64,000 bases of DNA, taken from contig NC_088307.1 in the NCBI RefSeq assembly GCF_032854445.1, positions 22,334,017 through 22,398,016 of the forward strand, in the 5' to 3' direction. A program made the translations under genes and the position numbers. Shown piece after piece: positions 1 to 10,705 of this stretch. This DNA is from Liolophura sinensis. Lineage: Eukaryota > Mollusca > Polyplacophora > Chitonida > Chitonidae. Position 1 is the first letter of the stretch. Each line of letters begins with the position of its first letter. The notes beneath the pieces are model-generated. The model saw only the letters and a program-made list of their open reading frames with translations, made no database searches and was not told the DNA's origin.

Positions 1-322
1 ACATGGGATCAAACCGGGGTCGAGTCATACCAAAGAGTTTCAAAATGGTACTTTTGCTGCCTTACTTGGCGCTGAGTGCTGAAAGGCTAGAGCAAGGAAA
101 CAGGACTGGTTGGCCCGGTGTGAGTATAATGTGACTGGGTGGGGTGTTATGTCTGCATGGTGTCTGCGGCATGATACTTCTGTGGCGGCAGCACTTTGGT
201 GGCATGGACTCGTCCTGCTACAAGGGGACACAGTATATTTACACCCGCCTAATGACTCCTCCCCATCGTACGACAGAAAAATTGTTAAGTACGGCGTTAA
301 ACCCCAAGCATTCATTCAAATA
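1..322 (+). repeat. SINE-B copy, cut by the window edge
   Basis: The tRNA-like head is cut off by the window start. What remains runs from the end of a B-box-like stretch (gggatcaaaccggggtcgag) through the family body to gttaaaccccaagcattcattc. The same body recurs at 20.8, 26.3, 26.7, 34.8 and 42.5 kb. The short open frames inside it are not genes. Confidence 0.8.
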
Positions 323-579
323 CGCGCTGCTCTGGTCTTACTCCCTATGCTGATCATACAGTATTACTTAGTATGTGGGCTGGATACCATGTATATTTTG
401 TGCAATTTCTGGAAATATGGCCTTAGGGTTTGTTTATAGAGCCTTGTCACTTACACACGTGTCTGTCTAGGTGACGTATAAGCGTACATGTTTTTAACAT
501 CAACATGCTTTTAGATATAGTTGCAACCAGAGTTCGACTAATGAGATACCTATATTTCCATTAGGTATGAAAATACCAT

Positions 580-722
580 GGTAAGTGTACGTCTTGCCTG
601 GAACCTGGAAGGTCGTGGGTTTCCCCCAGGCTCTGCCCGGTTTCCTCCGACCATTTAGCTGACGGCCGTCGTATAAGTGAAAAATTCTTGAGCACGGCGT
701 AAAACGCCAATCAAATAAATAC
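580..722 (+). repeat. SINE-A 3' half
   Basis: It shows the SINE-A segments gtcgtgggtttcccccaggc, tctgcccggtttcctcc and the tail cttgagcacggcgtaaaacg, followed by ccaatcaaataaat. The tRNA-like head is missing, so this is a 5'-truncated copy. Confidence 0.75.
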
Positions 723-814
723 CCTGAGCAAATCAACACACGGTGTAAATCATCGCTATACGCCACTTACCTGCCCCATAAAAGATGGATTAGACAACGC
801 CATGTTATTTTGTG

Positions 815-1022
815 GAGGCATCCGTGGTATAGTGGTTAGCGTGCAAGCCCAACACAATGACCCAGAAGCCTCTCACAATCGCTGTCAGTTCAGTCAAGCT
901 CATGCTAGCTTCATTCGAAGCACTGCCTGGTTTCTTCGCGCCATAATGTGGGCCGCCTTAGTGTAAGTGAAATATGCTGGAGAACAACATAAAACTTTAA
1001 TCAGATACCAGTAAATAAATAA
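815..1022 (+). repeat. SINE-A copy with internal deletion
   Basis: A degraded tRNA-like head (tccgtggtatagtggttagc, then cacaatgacccagaagcctc) is joined to the SINE-A 3' part (cgccataatgtgggccgcc). The middle of the element is largely missing. The head resembles a tRNA A box, but no cloverleaf can be drawn, so it is not called a tRNA gene. Confidence 0.65.
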
Positions 1023-1257
1023 AATCAAGAGCATATCGGCTGCCCTGAAGTCGACACTGTGGGTGACTCAGCCAGCGAGGGTCTTTGAGTGTTAGTACTT
1101 GACAAAGCAGATGTCTTTCTTTTTGAGGACACTATCTTGTAAGCAGTGAGTTCTGCTATCCGACTGATAACTTCAATAACTAATGACTAATTCTTTTATA
1201 AACTAGACCACTTTACACAGTAATGGGATTTGTATCGAAGCCTGCTTCAGAAAATAG

Positions 1258-1472
1258 CGAAGACCTGGAACATTCCTTTCGTCTTTTCAACATCATTGAA
1301 TATTGTTGATTTCTTCTCTTTGAATGAGTCCATCCTAATTTCGTTCTTTATATATAATTTCTTACTTCTTTGGTGATTCGTGCTAAACGTCATTTTGGGA
1401 ATTGGGAGATTGTTGACCTGGAATATCCATATTTGTTGACGGCTGGTATACTAATTTATGTTTCGACGCATT
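1258..1472 (+). repeat. PLE 3' tail, orphan copy
   Basis: It matches, with many substitutions, the segment downstream of the reverse transcriptase relic at 40.2-40.5 kb: ttttcaacatcattgaa, cttctttggtg, gggaattgg, ttgacctggaa, gacggctggtata and tttcgacgca occur in the same order. No reverse transcriptase coding precedes it, as expected for a 5'-truncated retrocopy. Confidence 0.65.
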
Positions 1473-2089
1473 CCTTGGAATGGCCTTGTATTTTTTTAAA
1501 CGTCAACTGGAGTTTTTGTAGTACCATAAGTACACGATCGGATAGGACGGGTTGAGAACACATCGCCTAATAGCTTAAGACGTCTTTGTTTCATTTGTAG
1601 TTCTTGAAACAATCCTGTTTTCGGCTTTTGTAATAATCTAAATTGGACTGTCGGAAATGAAAGTCGACGCGGGATGAGAGTTCACCTTAGAAACGTCTAA
1701 ATACTACAAAGAAATATTCCACTTTTCAGGCTTCCGAAAATTACCTAGCGTTGTACGTGGGAAGGACACGGTTATAGACACGTGGAGGAAGTTATCTGCA
1801 CGTGGTTGCAGCGCATTTCAGTGCGTTGTAATTTACTGAGGTGCCCTAATTAGCGGTTTGTGTCAGTCTTTTTTCATTTCACATGAACTTAAAAATAATT
1901 TTTATCCAACTTGACGCTGTCCCATCCATGGTAACAAGCTGCACTGGATAGCATCTCTTTCCTTAACTTTCCTTCGTCTGAGTGAATATAAAATTCCAAG
2001 GAGCTATATAGGAACTAACATATGTAGTACATAAATATGAAATTAACACTGATTCACAGAGAAAATCAGTCGGCAGTTTTCAATGAATG
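1473..2089. other. Unassigned intergenic DNA
   Basis: I see no long open frame, no tandem repeat and no copy of the window's dispersed families here. Confidence 0.5.
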
Positions 2090-2217
2090 ACAAGGCCAAT
2101 TCCCAAAACGACGTTTAACACGCCCCACCAAGAAGTAAGAAAGTATATAAGTACGAAATTAAGACGGATTCATACAACGAGAAGAAGTCTTACAATTTTA
2201 AATAATATTCCCCAACG
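2090..2217 (-). repeat. PLE 3' tail, orphan copy (minus)
   Basis: Reverse-strand copy of the PLE tail: ggccaattcccaaaacgacg, then ccaccaagaagtaagaaagt, then aattaagacggattcat. It overlaps a 77-codon open frame (2087-2320), which is therefore treated as repeat-derived. Confidence 0.6.
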
Positions 2218-2225
2218 AGGGACCT

Positions 2226-2921
2226 TGATTGCTTCTTGTACAGGACAGTCTCTTGGCTTAAGTTTACTTCGACTAAGTGACTGTTGCAGAGTAGATCAGA
2301 GCTGCTTTAAGGAAAGCTAAACAAAAAATGCATATCCCAAGGCTTTTACCTTGATCCGGCCAAACCAATTAAATCAATAGGTAAACGTGATACTACCACG
2401 TGATACGAAGAGGTGTAAACAAGTTCTGTTCCACGTGCAGTAATTTTCTCGAGGTCAACCGGGTTGAATTAGGTAAGATTTTATGACGTGATGCAAGCGA
2501 AAGATGAAAGTACTACAAACATATATTATTTTTAGTGCATTTACCAGTAACCGACACATTTCTTTTACAGCGGAGATACTTTTTGGTGACAAAATATTGC
2601 CGGAATGTTTACAATGCATGTATACGGTGCCCTCCTCAATAGCTGTACCTCATTTCACTTAATCAGGGCCTAGGGCATTATATACATCGTGATGGATTCG
2701 GTTTGATGAATCTGTGAACAGATGTAATCAAAGCGCTGAGGTTCATGTATTTATAAATTTACAACTTATAAATTAAGATAGTTAGCAATTTGGATAGTGA
2801 TTAGAACTGCCCGTCTACAACATTCCTTGTGTCTTTCTGTCATTAGTGATTGTGTTTACATGACTCAATCATAACTTTTAATAGTGGTTTTTGATTGACA
2901 TTGTTTTGAAAATTGGTCTGT
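2226..2921. other. Unassigned intergenic DNA before the solo LTR
   Basis: AT-rich single-copy-looking sequence with no motif or repeat I can name. The last four bases (CTGT) are the 5' target-site duplication of the LTR that follows. Confidence 0.5.
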
Positions 2922-3099
2922 TGTTATGTGAACAACTGCCGTCAGCTTCTAAATTTAGCTTGCCACTGTTTACATATGCTGAGTTCAGGGCCTGCTGTCT
3001 GCCTCTGCCTTAGAATGTTCCAGAATACGCTCTGTTCGGGGCCTGTTTGTTTACAATAAGTGTTCAAGAATTTTCTTATGCTAGAAAATTCTACCAGTC

Positions 3100-3107
3100 T
3101 ATATAAG
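3100..3107 (+). promoter_or_regulatory. TATA box inside the solo LTR
   Basis: TATATAAG lies about 180 bp into the LTR, where a U3/R promoter is expected. It could start transcription rightward into 3.1-3.7 kb and beyond. Confidence 0.5.
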
Positions 3108-3558
3108 ACCTATGAAAGCAGGTCAAAGGAGAAAAGGAGAATTATTGAGAGTTTTGGATGCTTTTGCTGTGTGTTACTTTAGCAGGCCTTTTTGTGCTGA
3201 ATTTTAATGTCTTTATAGCGTCTGGCTTTGTTATATCATATCTCACTGAGCACTTGCTCAGTCTGAACTTGTATATTTAATTTGTGCTCTTGTGTACACA
3301 GTGCTTATTAGTACACGGACCCTGTCTGTGGAATTGTGTGTATATTTCGTCATACACTCAGTTATACTGCGGATTTTCCCTCGTGTGAATATTGCCTCTG
3401 TACATTTTTAAGCATTGTGGAGTATACGCGTCCGTTTGGACTTGACACTGTTGTACATGTAAGTACTTTAGTATTTGTATAGATACTGCTATCCTTTCTT
3501 GTTAAACTTAAGTACTTTAGTATTTCTAAAAGTCTTGTTGTCTGTTCTTGTTAAACCT

Positions 3559-3579
3559 AATAAATTGCTGTAAAATAAA
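3559..3579 (+). promoter_or_regulatory. Polyadenylation signals inside the solo LTR
   Basis: Two AATAAA hexamers 15 bp apart lie about 100 bp before the LTR end, matching the position of an R/U5 polyadenylation signal. Confidence 0.45.
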
Positions 3580-3677
3580 ATCTGCTGGTTTTCGTTACTT
3601 TTTTGTGCGGCTAAACTGTGGTGTATTTCGAATAAGCCATCTCTTTATAATACAGACAGTTTGGGTCGTAACACTGT

Positions 3678-4101
3678 TCAGACCGCTTAGACTTGGCTTA
3701 GTCGATTGCACCTATGCAACCCAAAATGTTAATTTTCATTACACCTATATACCTACAACTACATAATGATTGATGGGTGGTTTATACTGCTTAACGTAAG
3801 AATGATGGATAGGTATTAAAAGCTGAATTCATATTGTTCACTGATAGGACAGCGATTAGATTCATAGGTGTTGAAAATAGGAATAGCACCCGTGATTGGC
3901 AAGTAACTTTTACTCTAAAGCTGTGGTTAGACTAGGAGACCGGTTCGGGGCTCAGTCGGACGAAAAATGGGCAGTGGGGCTAAACTGAGATGGCTCCACT
4001 TAAAGCGGCCTTTTCTGATCCGCTAATTTTGGTGGTGGTTTAGTTCAGCGTTTCAGTCTGAGTAAACGCAAGACGGCTGTTGCCAGCTTAGATGCACACT
4101 A
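3678..4101. other. Unassigned DNA between LTR and MITE
   Basis: No open frame or repeat recognised. The TA at 4100-4101 is the left target-site duplication of the foldback element. Confidence 0.5.
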
Positions 4102-4357
4102 CACTGAAAAAACTGATCTACTAATTTTAACAGAAAGCCTGTTGTTTGAGTGAAGCTAGAATGTATACTGCTATTATGACACAATATTGAGTCATATTCA
4201 ACATAATAACCTGTTAGTCTAAAAGAAACTTTATGTTGAATTAATAGAATATGTGTGTCATATTTAACAGAACAATCCACTGCAGTAACAGAACACTTTC
4301 TAGCATCATTCAGACAACAGACTTTCTGTTAAAATTAACAGATTAACTTTTTGAGTG
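4102..4357. mobile_element. Foldback MITE with TA target duplication
   Basis: The left end (cactgaaaaaactgatctac) and the right end, read on the opposite strand (cactcaaaaagttaatctgt), are an inverted pair. The pairing continues through taattttaacagaaag and gtctgttg-type blocks to ctag at 4159 and 4300. The inner part pairs as well: tgacacaatattgag...attcaacataa against ttatgttgaat...atatgtgtgtca. Almost the whole 256 bp can thus fold on itself. TA dinucleotides flank both ends (4100-4101, 4358-4359), the target duplication of Tc1/mariner-type transposases. It has no coding capacity, so it would be non-autonomous. Confidence 0.75.
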
Positions 4358-4359
4358 TA

Positions 4360-5104
4360 AAGATTCATTTTAAAGTGTGACGGGTGCAAGTTTGTGCCCT
4401 CTGTAGGCGAATCAAACGTGAGCAGCCATAAACAGGTAAGCAGACGTAAACTGGTGAAGTGAACGGAGCCGGCTCCATGCAAACCCGCCGTTTTTCAGTC
4501 TTGCACACTGTAGTCTGGCTCATGTGGCTTATGTGGATGCTCGCATTTATTGCTGACATGTGGTATAGGTTACTACACGCTGAGGAGGAGTTACGTTGTT
4601 TTGTCAGGTCAGGGTTACGACAACACACACGTTCATACTGTGTATTGTCTTTGTGACTGTATATCTTATTAACCGAACGTGCATAGGTAATACCGACATC
4701 AAGGCTAAGGCGGTATTAGCCCAGTTAAAAATCATATAGGCCGAGGTACCCGTGCAGCGGTAGAGACACATCGCGGGTAGAATAACGTCACAAATGAGAA
4801 TAGCAGACGAGCGTTGTATGTCACGAACTCGGCAATCTTCCTGGCCTAATGGCCAGGTGAATTGGAATCAGCGACCACATAGGTCAAGGGATTGTCACCT
4901 ACAGACAGAAACGCTAGAGAACAAAGCCAGCGCACAACTTTAAGTTGACAAGGCATGCTAGAGGCGATGTGCATGGCGTTAAAATCACCAAAATGGGTAC
5001 GTGAAAAACCATCAAGATGCAACGTAGATTCATATTATTGATTATTGACAAATGTAAAGTATAATGATACAAGATCTGGACACTGATTAACTTCTGATGC
5101 GCCC
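4360..5104. other. Unassigned intergenic DNA
   Basis: Short open frames of 65-87 codons occur on both strands, without recognisable motifs. They overlap each other, so none is supported. Confidence 0.5.
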
Positions 5105-5250
5105 AGAACAATCTATGCGTCTTTCTGACATTATTGAAAATTGCCGAGGCTTCCGTTTGCATACATCTGTCCTAATTTTTTGCTTAAGTTATATACTATT
5201 TATTTACCCGTTTGTGTTGAAGGTTGTTTTGGGAATTGACCTTGCATGCC
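5105..5250 (+). repeat. Old PLE 3' tail copy
   Basis: A diverged match to the PLE tail: gacattattgaaaattg, gtcctaattttt, atactatttattta, gttgttttgggaattgacct and attattg occur in family order. It explains the 73-codon open frame here. Confidence 0.45.
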
Positions 5251-6035
5251 ATTATTGCTCTGGCCCAGGGCTAAAAAAAGCGATCTTAGATTTAAGTCAA
5301 AATTTCAAATCACTTTAAAATTGTTATTTCTTATGTAACAATGTGAAAATAGTGCTTGACTAGTGAAATTCTGGGTAAGTTATTGTGCAACAAAATACAG
5401 TCAAAATAGCGGAAAGGAATATACAAATTTGATCATTGAAATTTTGACCTCTCTCAGATCCCTTCGTGTTCCCTTTGTGTTCTTCGTGGGTATGGAACGT
5501 CCATTGTGGTTAACTGTGACACTACACTGATCCCCATCACCACGCCTAGATTTAGATCATGGTGACGTACGTTTTCTTCACTAAGAATCTATTTTAAAGT
5601 TGCTGTATAACCTAGAAAGAGCTGGCGGTTTTCTTTAGTTTCTTTGTTTCTGTTTTTATGGAGACACTTGAATAAGACAGAAAAGATACAGATCAAATCA
5701 AAGTGACATGAAAGATACATCTGGCGTTTCCGTCTGCGAAGATGGAAATAATGAATAAATAAACAAGATATCTGAAATAGGTCAGCGAAAAGTATGTCCG
5801 CCAGGAGAAAGGCTCGTCCATCGTGCGTTGGTGGGAAAACAACAGACACATTGACACAACAAATATTTGCGATATCACAGAACGGCTGCATTCAAAGCGC
5901 GACTGAACCATGTATTTGTATTGATCAAGAAAATATTCACGGACTGCTGTTATGTCATGCCTGTGGAGAATATCTGCTGTGTAATTCCCCTTAACCCGGG
6001 GCCAGTGACTGAACTGGATCGGCACCTTGGATTTA
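5251..6035. other. Unassigned intergenic DNA
   Basis: A 165-codon minus-strand open frame (5693-6190) crosses this stretch. Its first third lies in element C and the rest has no recognisable domain, so it is not called a gene. Confidence 0.5.
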
Positions 6036-6455
6036 CCTGACTGAGGTAACCTGACAAGAGGCTGTATTTCACCGGTTACGTGTGACCATTTGCCAGCTAT
6101 TTGCATTATTTTAATGTGATTGCACGTTAAATGTGATGACAACACAGCATTTTGAGTATTTCTAGACCAATGACGTCTAGTAAATTGCAATTAACATCCT
6201 TGCTTTTTTGTTGTTGTTGTTGTTGTTTTATTAACCTAATTCTGCCTAAGCCATGGTGCTGGGGACTGTGTAATTTGCTACTATTAAGCACGCATATGAA
6301 CAGTTAGAATATAACCCTGATGGAGGTAAACTGAGAATAGGCCGTATTTCACCGGTTACGTGTGACTATTTTCCAGCAGTCACACTACCACCGCTATTCT
6401 GTTCTTACTCTCTATGCTCTACATCTTTAATTATATTACAACATTAGTGTCGACT
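6036..6455 (-). repeat. Element C, one and a half copies head to tail
   Basis: The core caccggttacgtgtgacc occurs twice (about 6070 and 6350), in the same orientation. Between the cores is a nearly full family body: gtgatgacaacacagcattt, gaccaatgacgtctagtaaa, taattctgcctaagccatgg, gtgtaatttgctactatt and gaacagttagaatataaccc. A (GTT)n run (6208-6225) interrupts the body. No coding capacity is visible. Confidence 0.7.
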
Positions 6456-9114
6456 TAATCGCTACTTAATGGTTTACGTTTGGTATTTGAATGTCAGACT
6501 CCAGGCTTAAATTCTGTTTGGCTGCGGTTTCTATCACGATGGTTGTTAAATATTTGTCAGCGTTGTGTCGTATATGAGTGTTAAAATTATCGTGATAAAG
6601 GCGTGAAAGACCGTCACAATACAACTTTCAACTGTTATGTGTCTATATTGCTTTCTATAGACAAATCTGAATCTTTTATACTTACGTATAAAACTAGTTA
6701 CTCCAGCTCACTATTAAATCATGTATAATAGCCTGAAGTCACTTTCAAGTTAGTCGTCCTATCGACAATTGGCCTGATAAACGTGATCATAGTGTGAAAT
6801 GCTTCAGTTATCAACGGAAGTTGATAAAATTTGAACTAGTTGTCATGGCTAGAATACCAACTCTCTTTCTATCATCTACGAAAACTGATGACTGCTTTCT
6901 TTCTTTGCTATTTACATATTATTTCTTACATATTCTCTGGAGTTTGAAGGCCTATTGGAAATAGGTCTGTAAGTGATATACAGACATTGGACTGGAAACT
7001 CAGCATCACAAACTACCCGAATGAGGAAAAAGACGAAGTCAAAATATGATACAAAAATATCATCACCTCCTTTGGAGGATTTCAGGTCACAACGGTTTAC
7101 ACATTTTTCCAGGTGCCATAGTCCGTCTTGTCATGATGGGACCCACAGGCTTATGGGATTTTAACACCCTTACACTACAAAAAGCTTCTGGGCCCTTTTA
7201 TCTTGGCTCAAAAAATCCCAGGCGTGCGGGTTATTTTTTGTCGTGCCATAGATCAAAGTGTGATTTTCAAGAGCTCAAAGACACCTGCTGGCCACAAAAG
7301 GCGACTGCATTCTCAGTCTCATTAAAAATTTAACGGCAAAAAAAAGACGAAATGTTTCTCAGTAATTGTTTTGAATCGACAGTCTAAAGCAAAGGATTTC
7401 CGGATTTGTATACAAACCTAAACAAACATTATTCACGCTGCCTTTAATTATATTACAGCACCTTAACATTGAAGAATAATTTATTTGTATTGATAGTTTT
7501 TGGGGTAGAAAGAAAAAAACTAACAGGGCCCACTTGCAGAAAATTTTTAAAGCCATATTTCTTGTAACTTTTTTCGTAAAAGATATTCTCTGGGTTATAA
7601 TGTCATAAGGCGACGTCATTTACGAGAAATCTTACGAAAAACTGATATTCGAAGTTTTGTGAAAGTGGCCCCAGAGCCGGGAATAAATCTCTCGTCTACA
7701 GGTGTTAGACAAACTTATTGAGCGAGAGTGGATTTAAACATTGCATTAATTGAATTAAAGGGTCCCATGGGCCAGCGTGAAACAAAACGGTGCTTTATAA
7801 TGCCGGTCTTATTCAGAGTAGCCTCCTCCAAAGAAGCTGGCACGTGTGGAGTACTTGTTATTAGTCATGACAAGAATCTCTCTAAATTGCTTTGTCAATC
7901 TGCCGGTCAAATTTGGGACATTTTGGCTTTTAACATGATCAATTCACTTAAGGTTGGTATGGAGTGCAAGATCTCATGAACTATTTGCGGAATGCTGTCG
8001 ATTTTGCGAAGTTGTGTTCGTCTTGTATTCGAGTGAGTTTTGGACAGATATAAAATTATCCCAGAAACGACTCTCAAATCAAAAAATGGACAGAAAGTAG
8101 CAACAGCCACGATACTCTGTCGCAGAAAGTCGTTGCCACTTTGATCTCACATACCTAGTTTAGTTGATCACCATTCTTAAAAGATAAAATGTTAAAAAAT
8201 TTACTAACCCGTGTTAAAATATAGGATGTCAAAGCTTTATTGATTAATCCTATCCGCAAGTCCAGCTAAAATTACATGAACAAAGGACACCCAGAAGCGC
8301 CTTAGCTCAGAGATCCAAATCAAGGGATTCACCAGCCTCTTCATTCCAGTAAAATTGGTCTGGTATTTCCTGTGTACTAATGTACCATTTCTACGGCGTA
8401 TACAAATTTTGGGGTCTCCCTCGGGCATCTACACGCCATGCTTCCTTTCCAAGGGATGTGTGTAACTAATAAGTACCCTTTGAAACTGAAGACAGCACAA
8501 TGTGTGCCACTGGTCATGAACTAGCCAGTACTCATGTATCATGTAGATTACAGATTGGGACAGTATTTTTGTCTTTTTATTTTATTTTAAGTGATACTCT
8601 TTATGAAGTATACTGTGATGAGGTTCTCCACCTCCCACACAATACCAGTCCATACAGCAATGCTAAATGGATACCAGCTAACATGGGATGATCGTGACGT
8701 CATCTGTTCTTCTTGTTATACCAGACGAGTGTACATTAGTACACAACTCTATACACTGCCTTATAAGTATATATAACTGACTATGTTTTTACGAGGCTAT
8801 ACCGAAGATTTTTGGCAAAATCAGTCAGCCATATCTACTCATATATTTCCTATTATGCATTTTAGAATAGCCCAACTAATTACCTTTCACAAAATAACAG
8901 CCTCATCTGTACATGTGTTAAAATTAGTAATAAAGTTCCAAAGGGTGAATACAACGTTTCCAAAATTTAGGATCATGTTAAAGCTATGAAATGCACATGT
9001 AGTTGAAAGCAATTATTTGAGCTATTCTTGTCAAAATGCAGAAAATGTGATTTGATAAACGAATGTGGAATTTTGTTAAAAAAAATCTGCGGTATAGCCT
9101 AAAATACTCTATGC
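6456..9114. other. Long unassigned intergenic stretch
   Basis: About 2.7 kb with no copy of the named repeat families and no tandem repeat. The longest open frame is 95 codons (7046-7333, plus) and has no recognisable motif. Frames at 7359-7619, 7728-7979 and 8237-8428 are equally anonymous. I see no splice-site and reading-frame combination that supports an exon. Confidence 0.5.
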
Positions 9115-9250
9115 TAAAACTTCCACAAGGAAATGGACACGCTCTACCACAAGAAGACACAGTATATGTACACCCAACTAATGACTCCTTGTCTTCATAT
9201 GCTAAACAACTGTTAATTACGACATGCAAACCAAGCATACAAATCCCTGC
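9115..9250 (+). repeat. SINE-B 3' fragment
   Basis: The 3' half of SINE-B: ctaccacaagaagacacagt, atgtacacccaactaatgac, tccttgtcttcatatgc and a degraded gacatgcaaaccaagcatac tail. The 5' half is missing. Confidence 0.6.
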
Positions 9251-9520
9251 CCATGTCCAGATTTGAACCTGCACCACGTGTGTCCTATTGCGATTGAAAG
9301 GTCAGCACTTTTAATCACTGGATTACGCCCCCACCCCTCGACACTACCTGTTAACACATTGGCATTTAGTGTCTTAGAAATGTGTAAAGTTTAACTCATA
9401 ATTTTGATCTCTTCATTGTCCCTTAATACTTCGCGGCTGAAGTTAACTGAAGGTATATTTGCACGTTCGCTTTATATTTTTATAGGGGAGACATATCAAC
9501 ATTTCATCGAGAATTGTAGA

Positions 9521-9975
9521 TATCGATAAATAAATACTCACAGATATAGCTGATTCATTTTAGATATCCATGAATCATTTTTCGTTAGTGGTAAGTCAGT
9601 AATTGATATCGCCAATTTGTTTATCGATATCAGTAAATAATTTATCGATATCGACAAATCAATTATCGATATCGACAAATCAATATCGATATCGACAAAT
9701 CAATTATCAGTATCGATAAACGTCAACGATATATGGATATAGCTTGTATATCGATATCAGTAAATAATTTATCGATATCGACAAATCAATTATCGATATC
9801 GACACATCAATTATCGTTATCGACAAATCAATTATCGATATCGACAAATCAATTATCGATATCCACAAATCAATTATCAGTATCGATAAACGTCAACAAT
9901 ATATGGATATAGCTAATTCATGTATTGATCTCGCTAAATGACATCGATGTCATTAAATGAAGTAGCGATATCGAT
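9521..9975. repeat. TATCGATA-rich tandem array, block 1
   Basis: A unit of about 21 bp (aattatcgatatcgacaaatc) is repeated with variants. A longer unit of about 130 bp containing gtatcgataaacgtcaac and gatatatggatatagct occurs twice (to about 9745 and to about 9915). TATCGATA, itself a palindrome, appears at least ten times. The array ends beside a SINE-A. Confidence 0.75.
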
Positions 9976-10004
9976 AAACAGTATTTTCTGTTTGGTTTTC
10001 AATG

Positions 10005-10182
10005 GATTTATTTATTTATTTGATTGTTGTTTTACGCCATATTCAAGAATATTACACTTATATGACGGTGGCCAGCATTATGGTGGTGGAAATCGGGGGA
10101 AACCCACGACCTCCCACAGGTTGCTGGAAGACCTTCCCACGTACGGCCGGAGAGGAAGCCAGCATGAGCTGGACTTGAAGTT
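10005..10182 (-). repeat. SINE-A copy, head missing
   Basis: Reverse orientation: tttatttgattgttgtttta, then tatgacggtggccagcatta, then the ccttcccacgtacggccgg segment and gccagcatgagctggacttg. It stops before the tRNA-like head. Confidence 0.8.
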
Positions 10183-10499
10183 TTCAATGGAAAAGACTGC
10201 TCCATCTACCTTGATGCAAACGTGTGAGAGATAATGAGGGTATCTACAACGGCCGAAGTAGCAGGGTCAGCTATCCAGAAAGCAGGGCAACGGAATTACT
10301 GGTGTCTCACGAGGTCGAAGAGTTAATGCAGAAGACTGTCACAAGAGTGATACACTTACTAGTATAATACCTTTAAATACATCAAGAAATTTCATTTGCT
10401 TTATTTACTTTCCATAAAATTTTGAAACTGCCGGTAAAAATTATTTTGAGATCTCAGCAGAGAGCTTAACTGATCGAACGGCAAAAACGACCGTATTAA
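10183..10499. other. Unassigned DNA between ATCGAT blocks
   Basis: Nothing recognisable. It separates the two TATCGATA-rich blocks together with the SINE-A to its left. Confidence 0.45.
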
Positions 10500-10705
10500 T
10501 AGATATCGATAAATAAATTATACATATCAATAAATGCTCCTAAATATCAATATTATTAATTCATTTGGCAAAATCGATAAATGAATTATGAATATCAATA
10601 AATGCTCCTAAATATCGATATTATTAATTTTTTTAGCGAAGTCGATAGATGAATAATCGATATCGGTGTAACATGATTTATCGATATCAATAATTCGTGA
10701 TTAAA
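10500..10705. repeat. ATCGAT-rich repeat, block 2
   Basis: Two copies of a unit of about 73 bp: tcaataaatgctcctaaatatc(a/g)atattattaatt..., then tcgata(a/g)atgaat. They end in aatcgatatcggtg and tttatcgatatcaataatt. The motifs match block 1, so the two were probably one array split by insertion. Confidence 0.6.

Larger units (their letters stand above)
2922..3673 (+). mobile_element. Solo LTR of an LTR retrotransposon
   Basis: A block of about 752 bp begins TGTTATG and ends CGTAACA, an inverted TGTTA/TAACA terminus with canonical TG...CA ends. It is flanked by CTGT on both sides (2918-2921 and 3674-3677), a 4-bp target duplication of the size Ty3/Gypsy integrases make. Inside is a TATA box (TATATAAG, 3100-3107). 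Two AATAAA signals lie near the 3' end (3559-3564 and 3574-3579). Both fit a retrotransposon promoter and polyadenylation region read on the plus strand. There is no primer-binding site or coding region next to it, so it is best explained as a solo LTR left by LTR-LTR recombination. A 49-bp direct repetition starts at 3461 and 3510. Whether it belongs to the same family as the Gypsy relic at 46.3 kb cannot be told. Confidence 0.7.

Noticed and set aside
817-905. tRNA gene in the head of a SINE-A copy
   Set aside because: A-box-like sequence is present but no anticodon stem or acceptor pairing; it is part of the SINE.
5693-6190. 165-codon minus-strand open frame
   Set aside because: Its start lies in element C and the rest has no recognisable domain.
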